Assembly (NCBI GenBank): GCA_945861685.1
Contig: CAMAVO010000011.1
Span: forward strand, 1-33,638
Length of the DNA stretch: 33,638 nt
Source: Chitinophaga pinensis
Lineage (GTDB): Bacteria > Bacteroidota > Bacteroidia > SXHM01
Direction: 5' to 3'
The notes below the pieces were generated by a model, which ran no database searches, was not told where the DNA came from, and was given only the letters and a program-made list of their open reading frames with translations. This document shows positions 25,308 through 33,580 of this stretch, piece by piece. The stretch's first letter is position 1; the number at the start of each line of letters is the position of its first letter. The position numbers and the translations under genes are program-made.

Positions 25308-26339
25308 TTAGCCTTGCATGTTTTTGGCCTCAATGCTTAATGTAGCATGGGGAACAACACGCAAACGGTCTTTTCCAATCAGTTTTCCGGTAACGCGGCA
25401 AATTCCGTATGCCTTATTTTGAATACGGATAAGCGCGTTTTCAAGGCTCTGAATAAATTTCTGTTGACGAACAGCCAGTGCATTACTTTCTTCTTTTGAT
25501 AAAACATCAGAACCATCTTCGAGCAATTTGAAGGTGGGTGAAGTATCATCTGTTCCGTGGTCATCTTTATGAGAAATAGTGGCCTTCAGCAGTTCGTAAT
25601 CTTTGCGTGCCTCGTCTAATTTTTTTAGAATAATTTCTTTAAATTCTGCTAATTCTTTGTCTGAATATCTAACTCTGTTTTCGTTGTCTTGCATGGCACC
25701 CTTTGGGACTTTAATCTGTGCTTGGGGTATAATAATTGGTGCGTGAATCGGGTCCGGATCAATAGAACCTTCATACGAGCGTCTGTCGGGTTTTGATAAT
25801 TTTTTAGGCTCCGCTTTTACAGGGGCAGCTTTGGGTGCAGGCGCAGCAGGTTTTGCTTTTGCAACTACAGGTTTAGCAACCACCTTTGCAACCTGTTTTG
25901 GTGCAGGCTTTTTAGGAGCCGGTTTTTTTACTGCTACTTTTTTAGCAGGTTTAGGAGCCGGTTTTTTTGCTGCTACCTTTTTAGGCGCAACTTTTTTTGC
26001 AGGCTTTTTAACAACTACTTTTTTAGCTGCGGGCTTCTTTGCAGCCGATTTCTTAGCAACCACTTTTTTAGCAGGTTTTTTTGCAACCACCTTTTTTGGT
26101 GCAGACTTCTTAGCTGCCGGTTTTTTAGCAACCACTTTTTTAGCTGCGGGCTTTTTTGCTGCCGGTTTCTTTGGAGCAGGTTTTTTAGCCGCTACCTTTT
26201 TAACTGGTTTCTTTGCTGCTACTTTTTTAGGCGCTGGTTTTTTAGCTGCCGGTTTTTTAGCAACTACCTTTTTAGCAGGTGCTTTTTTAGCGGCAGGTTT
26301 TGCTGCTTTCTTTACTGGTTTAGTAGGTTTTTTTGCCAT
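25308..26339 (-). CDS. DksA/TraR-like C-terminal domain fused to a histone H1-like Lys/Ala/Pro tail
   Basis: 343 residues in two parts. Residues 1 to about 185 are a repetitive Lys/Ala/Pro/Val tract built from units such as KKPAAKK and KKVVAKKPA, similar to histone H1 tails and to bacterial AlgP/HctB-like nucleoid proteins. Residues 215-343 are a DksA-like module: a coiled coil (DKELAEFKEIILKKLDEARK, then KEESNALAVRQQKFIQSLEN) and a final finger region, AYGICRVTGKLIGKDRLRVV then PHATLSIEAK. Only one cysteine of the usual C4 finger remains. The protein probably binds DNA through the tail and may contact RNA polymerase through the coiled coil. It sits between ileS (12 bp) and lspA (9 bp), an arrangement I associate with Bacteroidota. 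Confidence 0.85.
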   Translation of the reverse strand: MAKKPTKPVKKAAKPAAKKAPAKKVVAKKPAAKKPAPKKVAAKKPVKKVAAKKPAPKKPAAKKPAAKKVVAKKPAAKKSAPKKVVAKKPAKKVVAKKSAAKKPAAKKVVVKKPAKKVAPKKVAAKKPAPKPAKKVAVKKPAPKKPAPKQVAKVVAKPVVAKAKPAAPAPKAAPVKAEPKKLSKPDRRSYEGSIDPDPIHAPIIIPQAQIKVPKGAMQDNENRVRYSDKELAEFKEIILKKLDEARKDYELLKATISHKDDHGTDDTSPTFKLLEDGSDVLSKEESNALAVRQQKFIQSLENALIRIQNKAYGICRVTGKLIGKDRLRVVPHATLSIEAKNMQG

Positions 26340-26351
26340 AATTCCTCTTTT

Positions 26352-29300
26352 TTAATTCAAGTTACTAACTGAAACTAAGGTGATAAGATTTTCCTCTACA
26401 TCTACCGAAACCCCTTCTGTAGCGCTGATTTCATCCACAATTTCAAGGGTGTCCGCCAAAATTTCGGTGCAAATATAATTTAAATTGCTTTGGATGGCAG
26501 AATTGATCCCTTCGTGTGATTTCACTTTCAATAGGATACGGTCGGTTACCTTGAAATCCTTGTCCTTGCGGATGTTCTGGATGCGGTTCACAAACTCACG
26601 GGCAATTCCCTCTTCACGCAATTTTTCAGAAATAGTAATGTCTAGCGCAACTGTAAGTTTGCCTTCACTTGCCACCAGCCAGCCAGGAATATCCTGCGAA
26701 CTGATCTCCATATCTTCCAAGGAAAGCTGGATCTTTTCCCCTTCAATCTCCAAATTGTAATTACCAGTTTGTTCTATTTCTGCAATCTGCTCCTGCCCGA
26801 ATTGGTTTACCAAGGCGGCAATCGATTTCATGTGTTTCCCGAATTTCGGACCAAGCGATTTGAAGTTGGGCTTGATTTTCTTCACCAATATTCCTGATGA
26901 ATCATTCAAAAATTCAATCTCTTTCACATTCACCTCACTCAGAATTAAATCTTTCACCGCGTCAACATTACTTTGAAATTCTTCGTTCAAAACCGGAACC
27001 ATAATTCTGCTCAATGGTTGGCGAACCCTTATTTTACTGCCTTTACGCAATGAAAGAACTAGCGAAGAAATACTTTGCGCCAATTCCATCCGAGCTTCCA
27101 GTTGCTTGTTGATTATTTTTTCATCCGCCACCGGAAAATCAGAAAGATGAACTGAAACCGAATTATCTTTTCCTGTCGCAAAATTCAAATCACGGAAAAG
27201 TTTGTCTGCATAAAACGGTGCAACAGGCGAACTCAGTTTGGCAATTGTTTCCAGACATTTGTAAATAGTCTGGTAGCCCGAAACTTTGTCTTTTGTGTAA
27301 TCGCCTTTCCAAAATCTTCTGCGACTCAGGCGCACATACCAGTTACTTAAATGCTCCGTCACAAAATCCTGAATGGCTCGTCCTGCTTTGGTTGGCTCAT
27401 AATCTGCCAAAGCTTCATCCACATCTTTTACCAACGAGTTCAGCAGAGAAAGAATCCATCTGTCCAATTCAGGGCGCTCATCCACCGGAATTTCTTCTTC
27501 TGCGTACGTGAACTTATCAATGTTGGCATACAGCGCGAAAAACGCATAAATATTATGCAGCGTTCCGAAAAATTTGCGCTGCACCTCTGCAATTCCTTCG
27601 GTATCAAATTTCAGATTGTCCCAGGGCTGTGCATTAGTAATCATATACCAACGCGTTGCATCGGCACTGTATTTATCAATCGTTTCAAACGGGTCAACAG
27701 CATTTCCTTTGCTCTTGCTCATTTTGTTGCCGTTCTTATCCAGAACCAAACCGTTGGAGACAACTGTTTTGTAAGCAACCGAATCAAATAACATCACCGC
27801 AATCGCGTGAAGCGTGAAAAACCAGCCGCGTGTTTGGTCAACTCCTTCAGCAATAAAATCTGCAGGGAAATATTTCTTCTCGTCAATCAACCCCTTGTTC
27901 TCAAACGGATAATGCAACTGTGCATAAGGCATAGAGCCACTGTCAAACCACACATCAATCAAATCAGGTTCACGGAACATCGGTTTTCCTGAATCAGAAA
28001 CCAACACTACTTTATCAATATACGGTTTGTGTAAATCGTGAACATCGGTCAGTGTTTCAAAACCTGCTTTCACCGATTTTTCAATTTCAGTTTTAAGTTG
28101 CTCCACTGAATTGACAACCTTTTCTTCCGTTCCATCTTCCGTTCTCCAGATCGGAATCGGAATTCCCCAAAAGCGCGAACGCGATAAATTCCAATCCACC
28201 AGATTCTCTAACCAGTTACCAAACCGCCCGCTACCGGTAGCTTCCGGTTTCCAGTTGATGGTTTTATTAAATGCAATGAGTTTATCTTTCATCGCGGTGG
28301 TTTTAATAAACCACGAATCCAAGGGATAATATAAAATCGGTTTTTCGGTGCGCCAGCAGTGCGGATAGCTGTGCTCGTATGTTTCTTTTTTGAAAAGCTT
28401 TCCTTCTTCCTGCAATTTCAGAACGATGCGTTCATCCACGCTCAGATAGGCTTTCAGTTCTTTTATCTTTCCGGCAGCTTCAAGGATCTTTTTCTGCTTC
28501 TGAAACTCCGTTTTCTTTTCATCATCTCTCAGATAAGCTTCTTTCACATACTCCTCACCATATAGAAAAACATCATCCTTTACTTCCGGTAAAAACTTCC
28601 CTCGCTTGTCAACTAAAGTCATTGAACCAATACCGTTTTGTTTTGCAACTCTAAAGTCATCTGCACCAAAGCTTGGAGCGATGTGAACTATTCCCGTTCC
28701 ATCTGATGTAGTTACAAAATCACCCAACACAACTTTGAAAGAATCGCCATCTATGGGTTGTGCAAATGGCAAAAGTTGTTCGTAGCGGATGCCTTCTAAA
28801 TCAGTTCCTTTAAATTCAGAGATGATTTTATATGGAATAGAATTCTTCTTTATCAATTCCTTAAATTCTTCTGCAACTGCTGACTTAGGGTCAAACAAGT
28901 GAGTTATAAGTGGTGATTTCTCTCCAACTTCAAGCCAAGACTTTACTATGTCAACTAGCGGGTTACTTGTTGGATAAATTGCATTTTGAAAATACTTGCC
29001 TAATAAATCTTTTGCTAAAACAACATTAATACCTTCAAATGAAAATGGATTAAAGGTTCTTATTAAAACGTAGTCAATATTCTTCCCAACCGCCAACGCA
29101 GTATTGCTTGGCAAAGTCCAGGGTGTAGTTGTCCATGCTAAGAAGAAAACTTCAGAACCTTGAACTTTGAACTTTGAACTTTCAACTGTCTTAAACATCG
29201 CCACCGCAGTCCTGTCCTTCACATCCTTATAAGCCCCAGGCTGGTTCAGTTCATGCGTGCTCAAACCCGTTCCTGCTGCCGGTGAATACGGCTGAATGGT

Positions 29301-29834
29301 GTAGCCTTTATACAGCAAATCCTTCTCATAAAACTTACTCAGCAAATACCAAACGCTCTCGATATAATCATTCTCATACGTGATATACGGATGCTCCATA
29401 TCCACCCAATAACCCATCTTCTCCGTAAGGTCATTCCACACGTGCGTATATTTCATCACCTCCTTGCGACAGGCTTTGTTGTAATCCTCAACCGAAATCT
29501 TTTTGCCAATATCTTCTTTAGTAATACCCAATGTCTTCTCCACCGAAAGTTCAATCGGCAAACCATGCGTATCCCAACCAGCTTTGCGCTTTACGCGAAA
29601 ACCTTTCAGTGTTTTGTAGCGACAAAAAATATCTTTGATGGCACGTGCCATTACGTGGTGAATTCCGGGCAAGCCATTAGCCGAAGGCGGACCTTCATAA
29701 AACACAAAGTCGGGTTTGTCGTTGCGACTTTCCACACTCTGTTTAAAGGTATCTTCTTGTTTCCACACCTCCAGCATCTCCTTGCCTATGTTGGAAAGCT
29801 CAAGTTGTTTGTATTCGGGGTATTTTTTTGACAC
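26352..29834 (-). CDS. ileS: Isoleucyl-tRNA synthetase
   Basis: 1160 residues, usual for the long Bacteroidota form. The class I signature appears as PSANGLPGIHH near 51-61 (HIGH variant) and NKMSKSKGN near 700 (KMSKS). The CP1 editing domain begins with FLAWTTTPWTLPSN near 231 and includes TSDGTGIVHIAPSFGADDF. WFDSGSMPYAQL and GVDQTRGWFFTLH are typical catalytic-domain text. The C-terminal 200 residues form the tRNA-binding part. The enzyme charges tRNA-Ile. Start is GTG at 29834, with no ATG upstream in frame. Just before the editing domain, residues about 217-227 (SSKFKVQGSEV) are encoded by a tandem heptamer repeat (see 29155-29189). First gene of the ileS-dksA-lspA unit. Confidence 0.97.
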   Translation of the reverse strand: MSKKYPEYKQLELSNIGKEMLEVWKQEDTFKQSVESRNDKPDFVFYEGPPSANGLPGIHHVMARAIKDIFCRYKTLKGFRVKRKAGWDTHGLPIELSVEKTLGITKEDIGKKISVEDYNKACRKEVMKYTHVWNDLTEKMGYWVDMEHPYITYENDYIESVWYLLSKFYEKDLLYKGYTIQPYSPAAGTGLSTHELNQPGAYKDVKDRTAVAMFKTVESSKFKVQGSEVFFLAWTTTPWTLPSNTALAVGKNIDYVLIRTFNPFSFEGINVVLAKDLLGKYFQNAIYPTSNPLVDIVKSWLEVGEKSPLITHLFDPKSAVAEEFKELIKKNSIPYKIISEFKGTDLEGIRYEQLLPFAQPIDGDSFKVVLGDFVTTSDGTGIVHIAPSFGADDFRVAKQNGIGSMTLVDKRGKFLPEVKDDVFLYGEEYVKEAYLRDDEKKTEFQKQKKILEAAGKIKELKAYLSVDERIVLKLQEEGKLFKKETYEHSYPHCWRTEKPILYYPLDSWFIKTTAMKDKLIAFNKTINWKPEATGSGRFGNWLENLVDWNLSRSRFWGIPIPIWRTEDGTEEKVVNSVEQLKTEIEKSVKAGFETLTDVHDLHKPYIDKVVLVSDSGKPMFREPDLIDVWFDSGSMPYAQLHYPFENKGLIDEKKYFPADFIAEGVDQTRGWFFTLHAIAVMLFDSVAYKTVVSNGLVLDKNGNKMSKSKGNAVDPFETIDKYSADATRWYMITNAQPWDNLKFDTEGIAEVQRKFFGTLHNIYAFFALYANIDKFTYAEEEIPVDERPELDRWILSLLNSLVKDVDEALADYEPTKAGRAIQDFVTEHLSNWYVRLSRRRFWKGDYTKDKVSGYQTIYKCLETIAKLSSPVAPFYADKLFRDLNFATGKDNSVSVHLSDFPVADEKIINKQLEARMELAQSISSLVLSLRKGSKIRVRQPLSRIMVPVLNEEFQSNVDAVKDLILSEVNVKEIEFLNDSSGILVKKIKPNFKSLGPKFGKHMKSIAALVNQFGQEQIAEIEQTGNYNLEIEGEKIQLSLEDMEISSQDIPGWLVASEGKLTVALDITISEKLREEGIAREFVNRIQNIRKDKDFKVTDRILLKVKSHEGINSAIQSNLNYICTEILADTLEIVDEISATEGVSVDVEENLITLVSVSNLN
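29155..29189. repeat. Tandem GAACTTT heptamer repeat inside ileS
   Basis: Units GAACCTT, GAACTTT, GAACTTT, GAACTTT and the degraded CAACTGT follow one another without a gap from 29155. On the ileS strand this gives the in-frame SSKFKVQGSEV segment right before the editing domain. Seven is not a multiple of three, so a single-unit gain or loss would shift the frame. Confidence 0.8.
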
Positions 29835-29863
29835 TGGTTCTGTTGATTTTTTAAAACGAGGCG

Positions 29864-29871
29864 CAAAGCTA
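29864..29871 (-). promoter_or_regulatory. Probable -7 promoter box of the ileS-dksA-lspA unit
   Basis: TAGCTTTG on the minus strand fits TAnnTTTG and lies 29 nt upstream of the GTG start at 29834. A clear -33 TTTG is not seen at the usual spacing. Confidence 0.45.
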
Positions 29872-29950
29872 AGAATTTAGCCAACGCTTAAAAACAGAAG
29901 GCGCAGAGAACCAAATCCCCACGCCTTCCGCAACCCAGAGCACCCCTGCT

Positions 29951-30571
29951 CTATTTTTTCTTCTTATTCCAGAAATTTACATTCAATCCCAGTCCAAAAC
30001 TTGTAGTAAACTCACTGAGGTTATAAGCAGTTGGTCCGCCCAAATGCCTGCCGGTTGCATAACGCAGGTTTACAAACAAGTGAAAAAACTTCACCGCATA
30101 AATATTAAAACCAGCATCCAAGGCAATCATCGGGTTCATGGAGATATTTGATTCTCTTGTTTCCACAAGTAAAGGATTCTCAATATCCAATGGATAGTTA
30201 GCACGCACTTGTGTAAGTGCAAATCCCGGCTCCAGACCAATGTAAGGATCAAACGCTTTGTCTTTTAGTAAGTGGTATTGAACACCGGTGTATAGTTGGT
30301 GATTCATTTTCAACTCAGCCATTGCAGGCAACGCTTCTTTCCGCGAATTCAGGAAATAGTAAGCAGTAGATGAAATGGATACATGGTCGGCAATATAGTA
30401 TTCCAGCACTCCGCTGATGTAGGCATTGGTCATACCGTTTACCATAAATCCCGGGGCAAAGCTTAACCCGTCACGCAACATGTGGTGATATTTTACTTTC
30501 GGGTTATCGTTCTGTGCGAAGGCGAACATTGTCGCTGCAATTGCAAGAACTAAGATGATTATTCGTTTCAT
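29951..30571 (-). CDS. Outer-membrane beta-barrel protein
   Basis: 206 residues from the ATG at 30571, chosen because MKRIIILVLAIAATMFAFAQ is a signal peptide. The frame is open to 30652, but the extra KPFDFAQGDT stretch is translation of the dispersed hairpin repeat at 30608-30632 and is not real protein. The mature part has barrel-like strands (YISGVLEYYIADHVSISSTA, HQLYTGVQYHLLKDKAFDPY, IGLEPGFALTQVRAN, AVKFFHLFVNLRYATGRHLG) and ends TSFGLGLNVNFWNKKKK, with an aromatic terminal strand and an unusual basic tail. It follows another barrel gene of similar size on the same strand, so the two may work together. Ligand unknown. Confidence 0.8.
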   Translation of the reverse strand: MKRIIILVLAIAATMFAFAQNDNPKVKYHHMLRDGLSFAPGFMVNGMTNAYISGVLEYYIADHVSISSTAYYFLNSRKEALPAMAELKMNHQLYTGVQYHLLKDKAFDPYIGLEPGFALTQVRANYPLDIENPLLVETRESNISMNPMIALDAGFNIYAVKFFHLFVNLRYATGRHLGGPTAYNLSEFTTSFGLGLNVNFWNKKKK

Positions 30572-30607
30572 GATTTCTAATTTTTTAGAGTTTATAATTT
30601 TTATAGT

Positions 30608-30632
30608 GTCACCCTGAGCGAAGTCGAAGGGC
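30608..30632. repeat. Dispersed hairpin repeat, family GTCA-N4-GAGCG
   Basis: GTCA, CCCT, GAGCGA, AGTCGA, AGGG in order, then C. The CCCT and AGGG arms pair. It lies 3 bp beyond the stop of the upstream barrel gene (30636). The same layout with different but complementary arms occurs at 12795-12818 and 31355-31378. Confidence 0.75.
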
Positions 30633-30635
30633 TTT

Positions 30636-31280
30636 TTACTTCCAAAAATCAAACAACTTCACATTCAAACTTAAATTCACCAGCAGATGCCCGTCAAAAT
30701 CAGTTTTAGAAGATTTTTCAATTAATAATCTGTCGAACCCTGATTCGTCTTTGTAAAGTTCACCATGCATATGTCCGCCTAGGTGATTCATATATTGACA
30801 GGTAAGTGTAAGGTCAAAATTATCAGTGATGTTGTAAGAAGTTCCTAACCCCATTTGCACTGCCGAACTGTTTATTTTTCCTGAGTTAGCATGATTGCGA
30901 TTTTCAAACAAATGCGAACCATCAAAACAATGTCCTGCTATAATATAAGGAGTGAATTTGCCTTTTACCCGTTCGGTATTGAACATGTAAAACATTACGC
31001 TCCATCCTACGTGCATATCCTTACGGGTTCCAACATTTCCTATGTTGGTTGTAAGAATATCGGCATACCACTCGGTGTTTAACCGCTCGAGGAAACGCAA
31101 CCGAAATTGCCCTCCTACTCCCTGACCTACGAATCCTGCATCGTTAAAAAAACTTACGGAAGTTCGCACCCCCAAATCAAAATCTCCGCCTCCGGCAAGA
31201 TGTTTGTCGGCTGCGCTTTGCTGTGCCTGCGCCTGGTAACTTACCAGCGCCATGGCAATGATGATAATTAGTTTTTGCAT
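30636..31280 (-). CDS. Outer-membrane beta-barrel protein
   Basis: 214 residues. The signal peptide MQKLIIIIAMALVSYQAQAQ is followed by a barrel-like sequence: FDLGVRTSVSFFNDAGFVGQ, GGQFRLRFLERLNTEWYADI, HVGWSVMFYMFNTE, FTPYIIAGHCFDGSH, MGLGTSYNITDNFDLTLTCQ and the terminal strand GHLLVNLSLNVKLFDFWK, ending near an aromatic residue as outer-membrane barrels do. The GHCFDGSHLFENRNHANSGK loop and YMNHLGGHMHGE are unusually rich in His, Asn and Gly, perhaps metal-binding or surface loops. A dispersed hairpin separates it from the next barrel gene. An AT-rich inverted repeat (GTTAGT, 10 bp, ACTAAC at 31291-31312) lies upstream and may be an operator. Function unknown. Confidence 0.82.
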   Translation of the reverse strand: MQKLIIIIAMALVSYQAQAQQSAADKHLAGGGDFDLGVRTSVSFFNDAGFVGQGVGGQFRLRFLERLNTEWYADILTTNIGNVGTRKDMHVGWSVMFYMFNTERVKGKFTPYIIAGHCFDGSHLFENRNHANSGKINSSAVQMGLGTSYNITDNFDLTLTCQYMNHLGGHMHGELYKDESGFDRLLIEKSSKTDFDGHLLVNLSLNVKLFDFWK

Positions 31281-31290
31281 GGCTTTATGT

Positions 31291-31312
31291 GTTAGTTTAT
31301 ATAGATACTAAC
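31291..31312. promoter_or_regulatory. Inverted repeat upstream of the barrel gene, possible operator
   Basis: GTTAGT at 31291-31296 and ACTAAC at 31307-31312 are reverse complements separated by 10 bp, starting 11 bp upstream of the ATG at 31280. The position suits a repressor site or a 5' mRNA hairpin; short arms make chance possible. Confidence 0.3.
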
Positions 31313-31354
31313 GCACACAATTTTCAGATATTGTGCAAAGCCAAAAATATTTTT

Positions 31355-31379
31355 GTCACCTCGAGCGTAGTCGAGAGGC
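31355..31379. repeat. Dispersed hairpin repeat, family GTCA-N4-GAGCG
   Basis: GTCA, CCTC, GAGCGT, AGTCGA, GAGG in order, then C. The CCTC and GAGG arms pair. It begins 3 bp beyond the stop codon of recG, on the 3' side of that gene. Compared with the copy at 30608, two arm positions changed together on both sides, keeping the pairing. Confidence 0.75.
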
Positions 31380-31381
31380 GG

Positions 31382-33487
31382 TTATGAAATCCTTGCCCAA
31401 TCCTGTTTATTGCGATTGATAAAATTCAAAAACGCAGCAATCACCTGATTTTTAGGTTGCGAAAATTGGGGATCTTCTTCCAGAATTTTTAGTGCCGCAT
31501 TTCTTGCTTCGGTAAGAATTGCACCATCGGTTGCAAGGTTTGAAATTTTAAAATCGGGCAAGCCGCTTTGCTGCGTTCCTGCTAAATCACCCGGACCCCT
31601 CAGTCTCAAATCCACATCGGCAATTTCAAAACCATCGTTGGTTTTGCACATGGTTTCCAAACGCAACTTTGCATCAACCGAAAGTTTGAATGAAGTAACC
31701 AGCATACAATAACTCTGGTCTGCACCGCGGCCCACCCTTCCACGCAACTGGTGCAACTGCGAAAGCCCGAAACGCTCAGCGCTTTCAATCACCATCACTG
31801 AAGCATTGGGAATATTAACACCCACCTCAATTACCGTTGTTGCTACCATAATATTGGTTTGGTTTTTCTGGAAACGCTGCATTTCAAAATCCTTGTCTTT
31901 TGCAGTCATTCTTCCGTGAACAACGCTCACCTGATATTGAGGACGCGGAAAAGCGCGAAGCATACTTTCATACCCTTCTATCAAATCTTTGTAATCCATT
32001 GTTTCGGATTCTTCAATCAGCGGATAGACCACATAAATCTGTCTGCCCAATTTTATTTGCTCTTTCATGAATCCATGAATTCTCAAACGATTGGAATCGA
32101 AAAGATGAATGGTTTTTATTGGTTGACGACCAGGCGGTAATTCATCAATAATGGATACATCAAGGTCACCATACAAAGTCATAGCAAGTGTGCGTGGAAT
32201 TGGCGTTGCAGTCATAATCAGCACATGAGGCGGATTAACATTTTTTCTCCAGAGTTTTGCGCGTTGCTCTACTCCAAAACGATGTTGCTCATCAACCACC
32301 ACCATCCCCAGGTTTTTGAACTGAACTTTGGGTTCAATCAAAGCATGCGTTCCCAACAAAATATGCATCTCGCCCGAAAGCAATTGTTCATGAATTTTTC
32401 TCCGCACTGAAATTCTTGTGGAGCCTGTCAGCAAGCCCACATTAATATTCATTCCTTTTAAAAGTGTTGAAATACTTTCAAAATGTTGTGCCGCCAGAAT
32501 TTCAGTTGGCGCCATCAGGCAAGCCTGAAAACCATTGTCGAGAGCCATGAGCATGGTCATGAGCGCAACAATAGTTTTTCCGCTTCCCACATCGCCCTGC
32601 AAGAGTCGGTTCATATGTTTTCCCGAGCCAACATCGGTGCGGATTTCCTTCAATACTTTTTTCTGAGCATTGGTGAGTTCAAACGGAAGATTTGTTTTGT
32701 AAAATGTATTGAAATACTCACCAATACTACCAAACCTGAAACCGTGATAAGTTTTCTGGTTCGCGGATTTTTGTCGCAACAACGTAAGTGAAATATAAAA
32801 AAGTTCGTCAAACTTTAAACGCGATTCAGCTTTTTTCAATAGCTCAGGATTTGCCGGAAGATGAATTTGATAAAAAGACGTTTCTCTTGAAATAAAATGT
32901 TGAGTGCTTAAAATATCTGCTGGAAGGTTTTCAGGAATTTTGCCCGCGCTGCCTTGCAAAACCGCGCACACCAATTTTGAAATTCCGCGACTGTCAAGGC
33001 TTCGCGTTTTCAGTTTATCGCTGCTGTTATACATGGCTTGCAGCGAACTTTGCAGCTTCAGGTTTTCTTCGTTCACTTCATCCACTTCAGGATGGGCAAT
33101 ATTGAACTTTCCGTTAAAAACTGTTGGCTTCCCGAAAACAACATATTCAGTTCCTGGCTTAATTGAGTTTTTGAGCCATTTTATTCCCTGAAACCAAACC
33201 AACTCAATAATTCCCGAATCATCTTTAAAATTCGCAACCATCCGTTGTGCACGGTTTTTACCAACCACTTCCATTGAAATAATTCTGCCTCGCAGTTGCA
33301 CATAAGGCATATCGGCATCCAACTCGGTAGTTTTGTGAAACTTAGTGCGATCAACATAGCGGAACGGAAAATACGAAAGCAAATCACCAAAACACATGAT
33401 ATTCAATTCATTTCGCAGCAATTTACCGCGCTCAGGTCCAACGCCTTTAAGGTATTCTATAGGAGTTTCAAGAAAAGTGCCTGCCAT
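31382..33487 (-). CDS. recG: ATP-dependent DNA helicase RecG
   Basis: 701 residues, normal length. The N-terminal wedge/OB domain begins FLETPIEYLKGVGPERGKLL and includes YVQLRGRIISMEVVGKNRAQ. The helicase core has LLQGDVGSGKTIVALM (Walker A, near 298), VVVDEQHRFGVEQR (DEQH box, near 398-412), MTATPIPRTLAMTLYGDLD, and in the second lobe VVHGRMTAKDKDFEM, ATTVIEVGVNIPNASVMVIE and LRGRVGRG. RecG remodels stalled replication forks and branched DNA. The gene runs alone on the minus strand, divergent from rpsU with 93 bp between the starts, and a dispersed hairpin lies immediately after its stop. Confidence 0.97.
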   Translation of the reverse strand: MAGTFLETPIEYLKGVGPERGKLLRNELNIMCFGDLLSYFPFRYVDRTKFHKTTELDADMPYVQLRGRIISMEVVGKNRAQRMVANFKDDSGIIELVWFQGIKWLKNSIKPGTEYVVFGKPTVFNGKFNIAHPEVDEVNEENLKLQSSLQAMYNSSDKLKTRSLDSRGISKLVCAVLQGSAGKIPENLPADILSTQHFISRETSFYQIHLPANPELLKKAESRLKFDELFYISLTLLRQKSANQKTYHGFRFGSIGEYFNTFYKTNLPFELTNAQKKVLKEIRTDVGSGKHMNRLLQGDVGSGKTIVALMTMLMALDNGFQACLMAPTEILAAQHFESISTLLKGMNINVGLLTGSTRISVRRKIHEQLLSGEMHILLGTHALIEPKVQFKNLGMVVVDEQHRFGVEQRAKLWRKNVNPPHVLIMTATPIPRTLAMTLYGDLDVSIIDELPPGRQPIKTIHLFDSNRLRIHGFMKEQIKLGRQIYVVYPLIEESETMDYKDLIEGYESMLRAFPRPQYQVSVVHGRMTAKDKDFEMQRFQKNQTNIMVATTVIEVGVNIPNASVMVIESAERFGLSQLHQLRGRVGRGADQSYCMLVTSFKLSVDAKLRLETMCKTNDGFEIADVDLRLRGPGDLAGTQQSGLPDFKISNLATDGAILTEARNAALKILEEDPQFSQPKNQVIAAFLNFINRNKQDWARIS

Positions 33488-33520
33488 TCGAAGAAGCGGC
33501 TAAATTAATATTGAAACCGA

Positions 33521-33551
33521 TTTTGTGATTAAAAACCTTTTTCTATCTTTG
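33521..33551 (+). promoter_or_regulatory. Promoter of rpsU
   Basis: TTTTG at 33521-33525 and TATCTTTG at 33544-33551, 18 nt apart, give the best full match in the window to the Bacteroidota TTTG / TAnnTTTG promoter. The -7 box ends 29 nt before the ATG at 33581. Confidence 0.7.
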
Positions 33552-33580
33552 CAGCCCGTTTCAAAAAAAAAGATAAAAAC

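Noticed and set aside
25831-26355. Plus-strand 174-residue Phe/Ala/Gly-rich frame
   Set aside because: It is the antisense of the Lys/Ala/Pro codon repeats of the DksA-like gene and exists only because of that low-complexity tract.
29937-29959. Terminator-like hairpin AGAGCA-CCCC-TGCTCT followed by ATTTTTT on the plus strand
   Set aside because: There is no plus-strand gene for it to terminate, and on the minus strand it lies across the stop codon of the barrel gene with no T-run after it. It may be chance.
30572-30652. N-terminal extension of the second barrel protein containing KPFDFAQGDT
   Set aside because: This is a translation of the dispersed hairpin repeat, a common artefact; a proper signal peptide starts at 30571.
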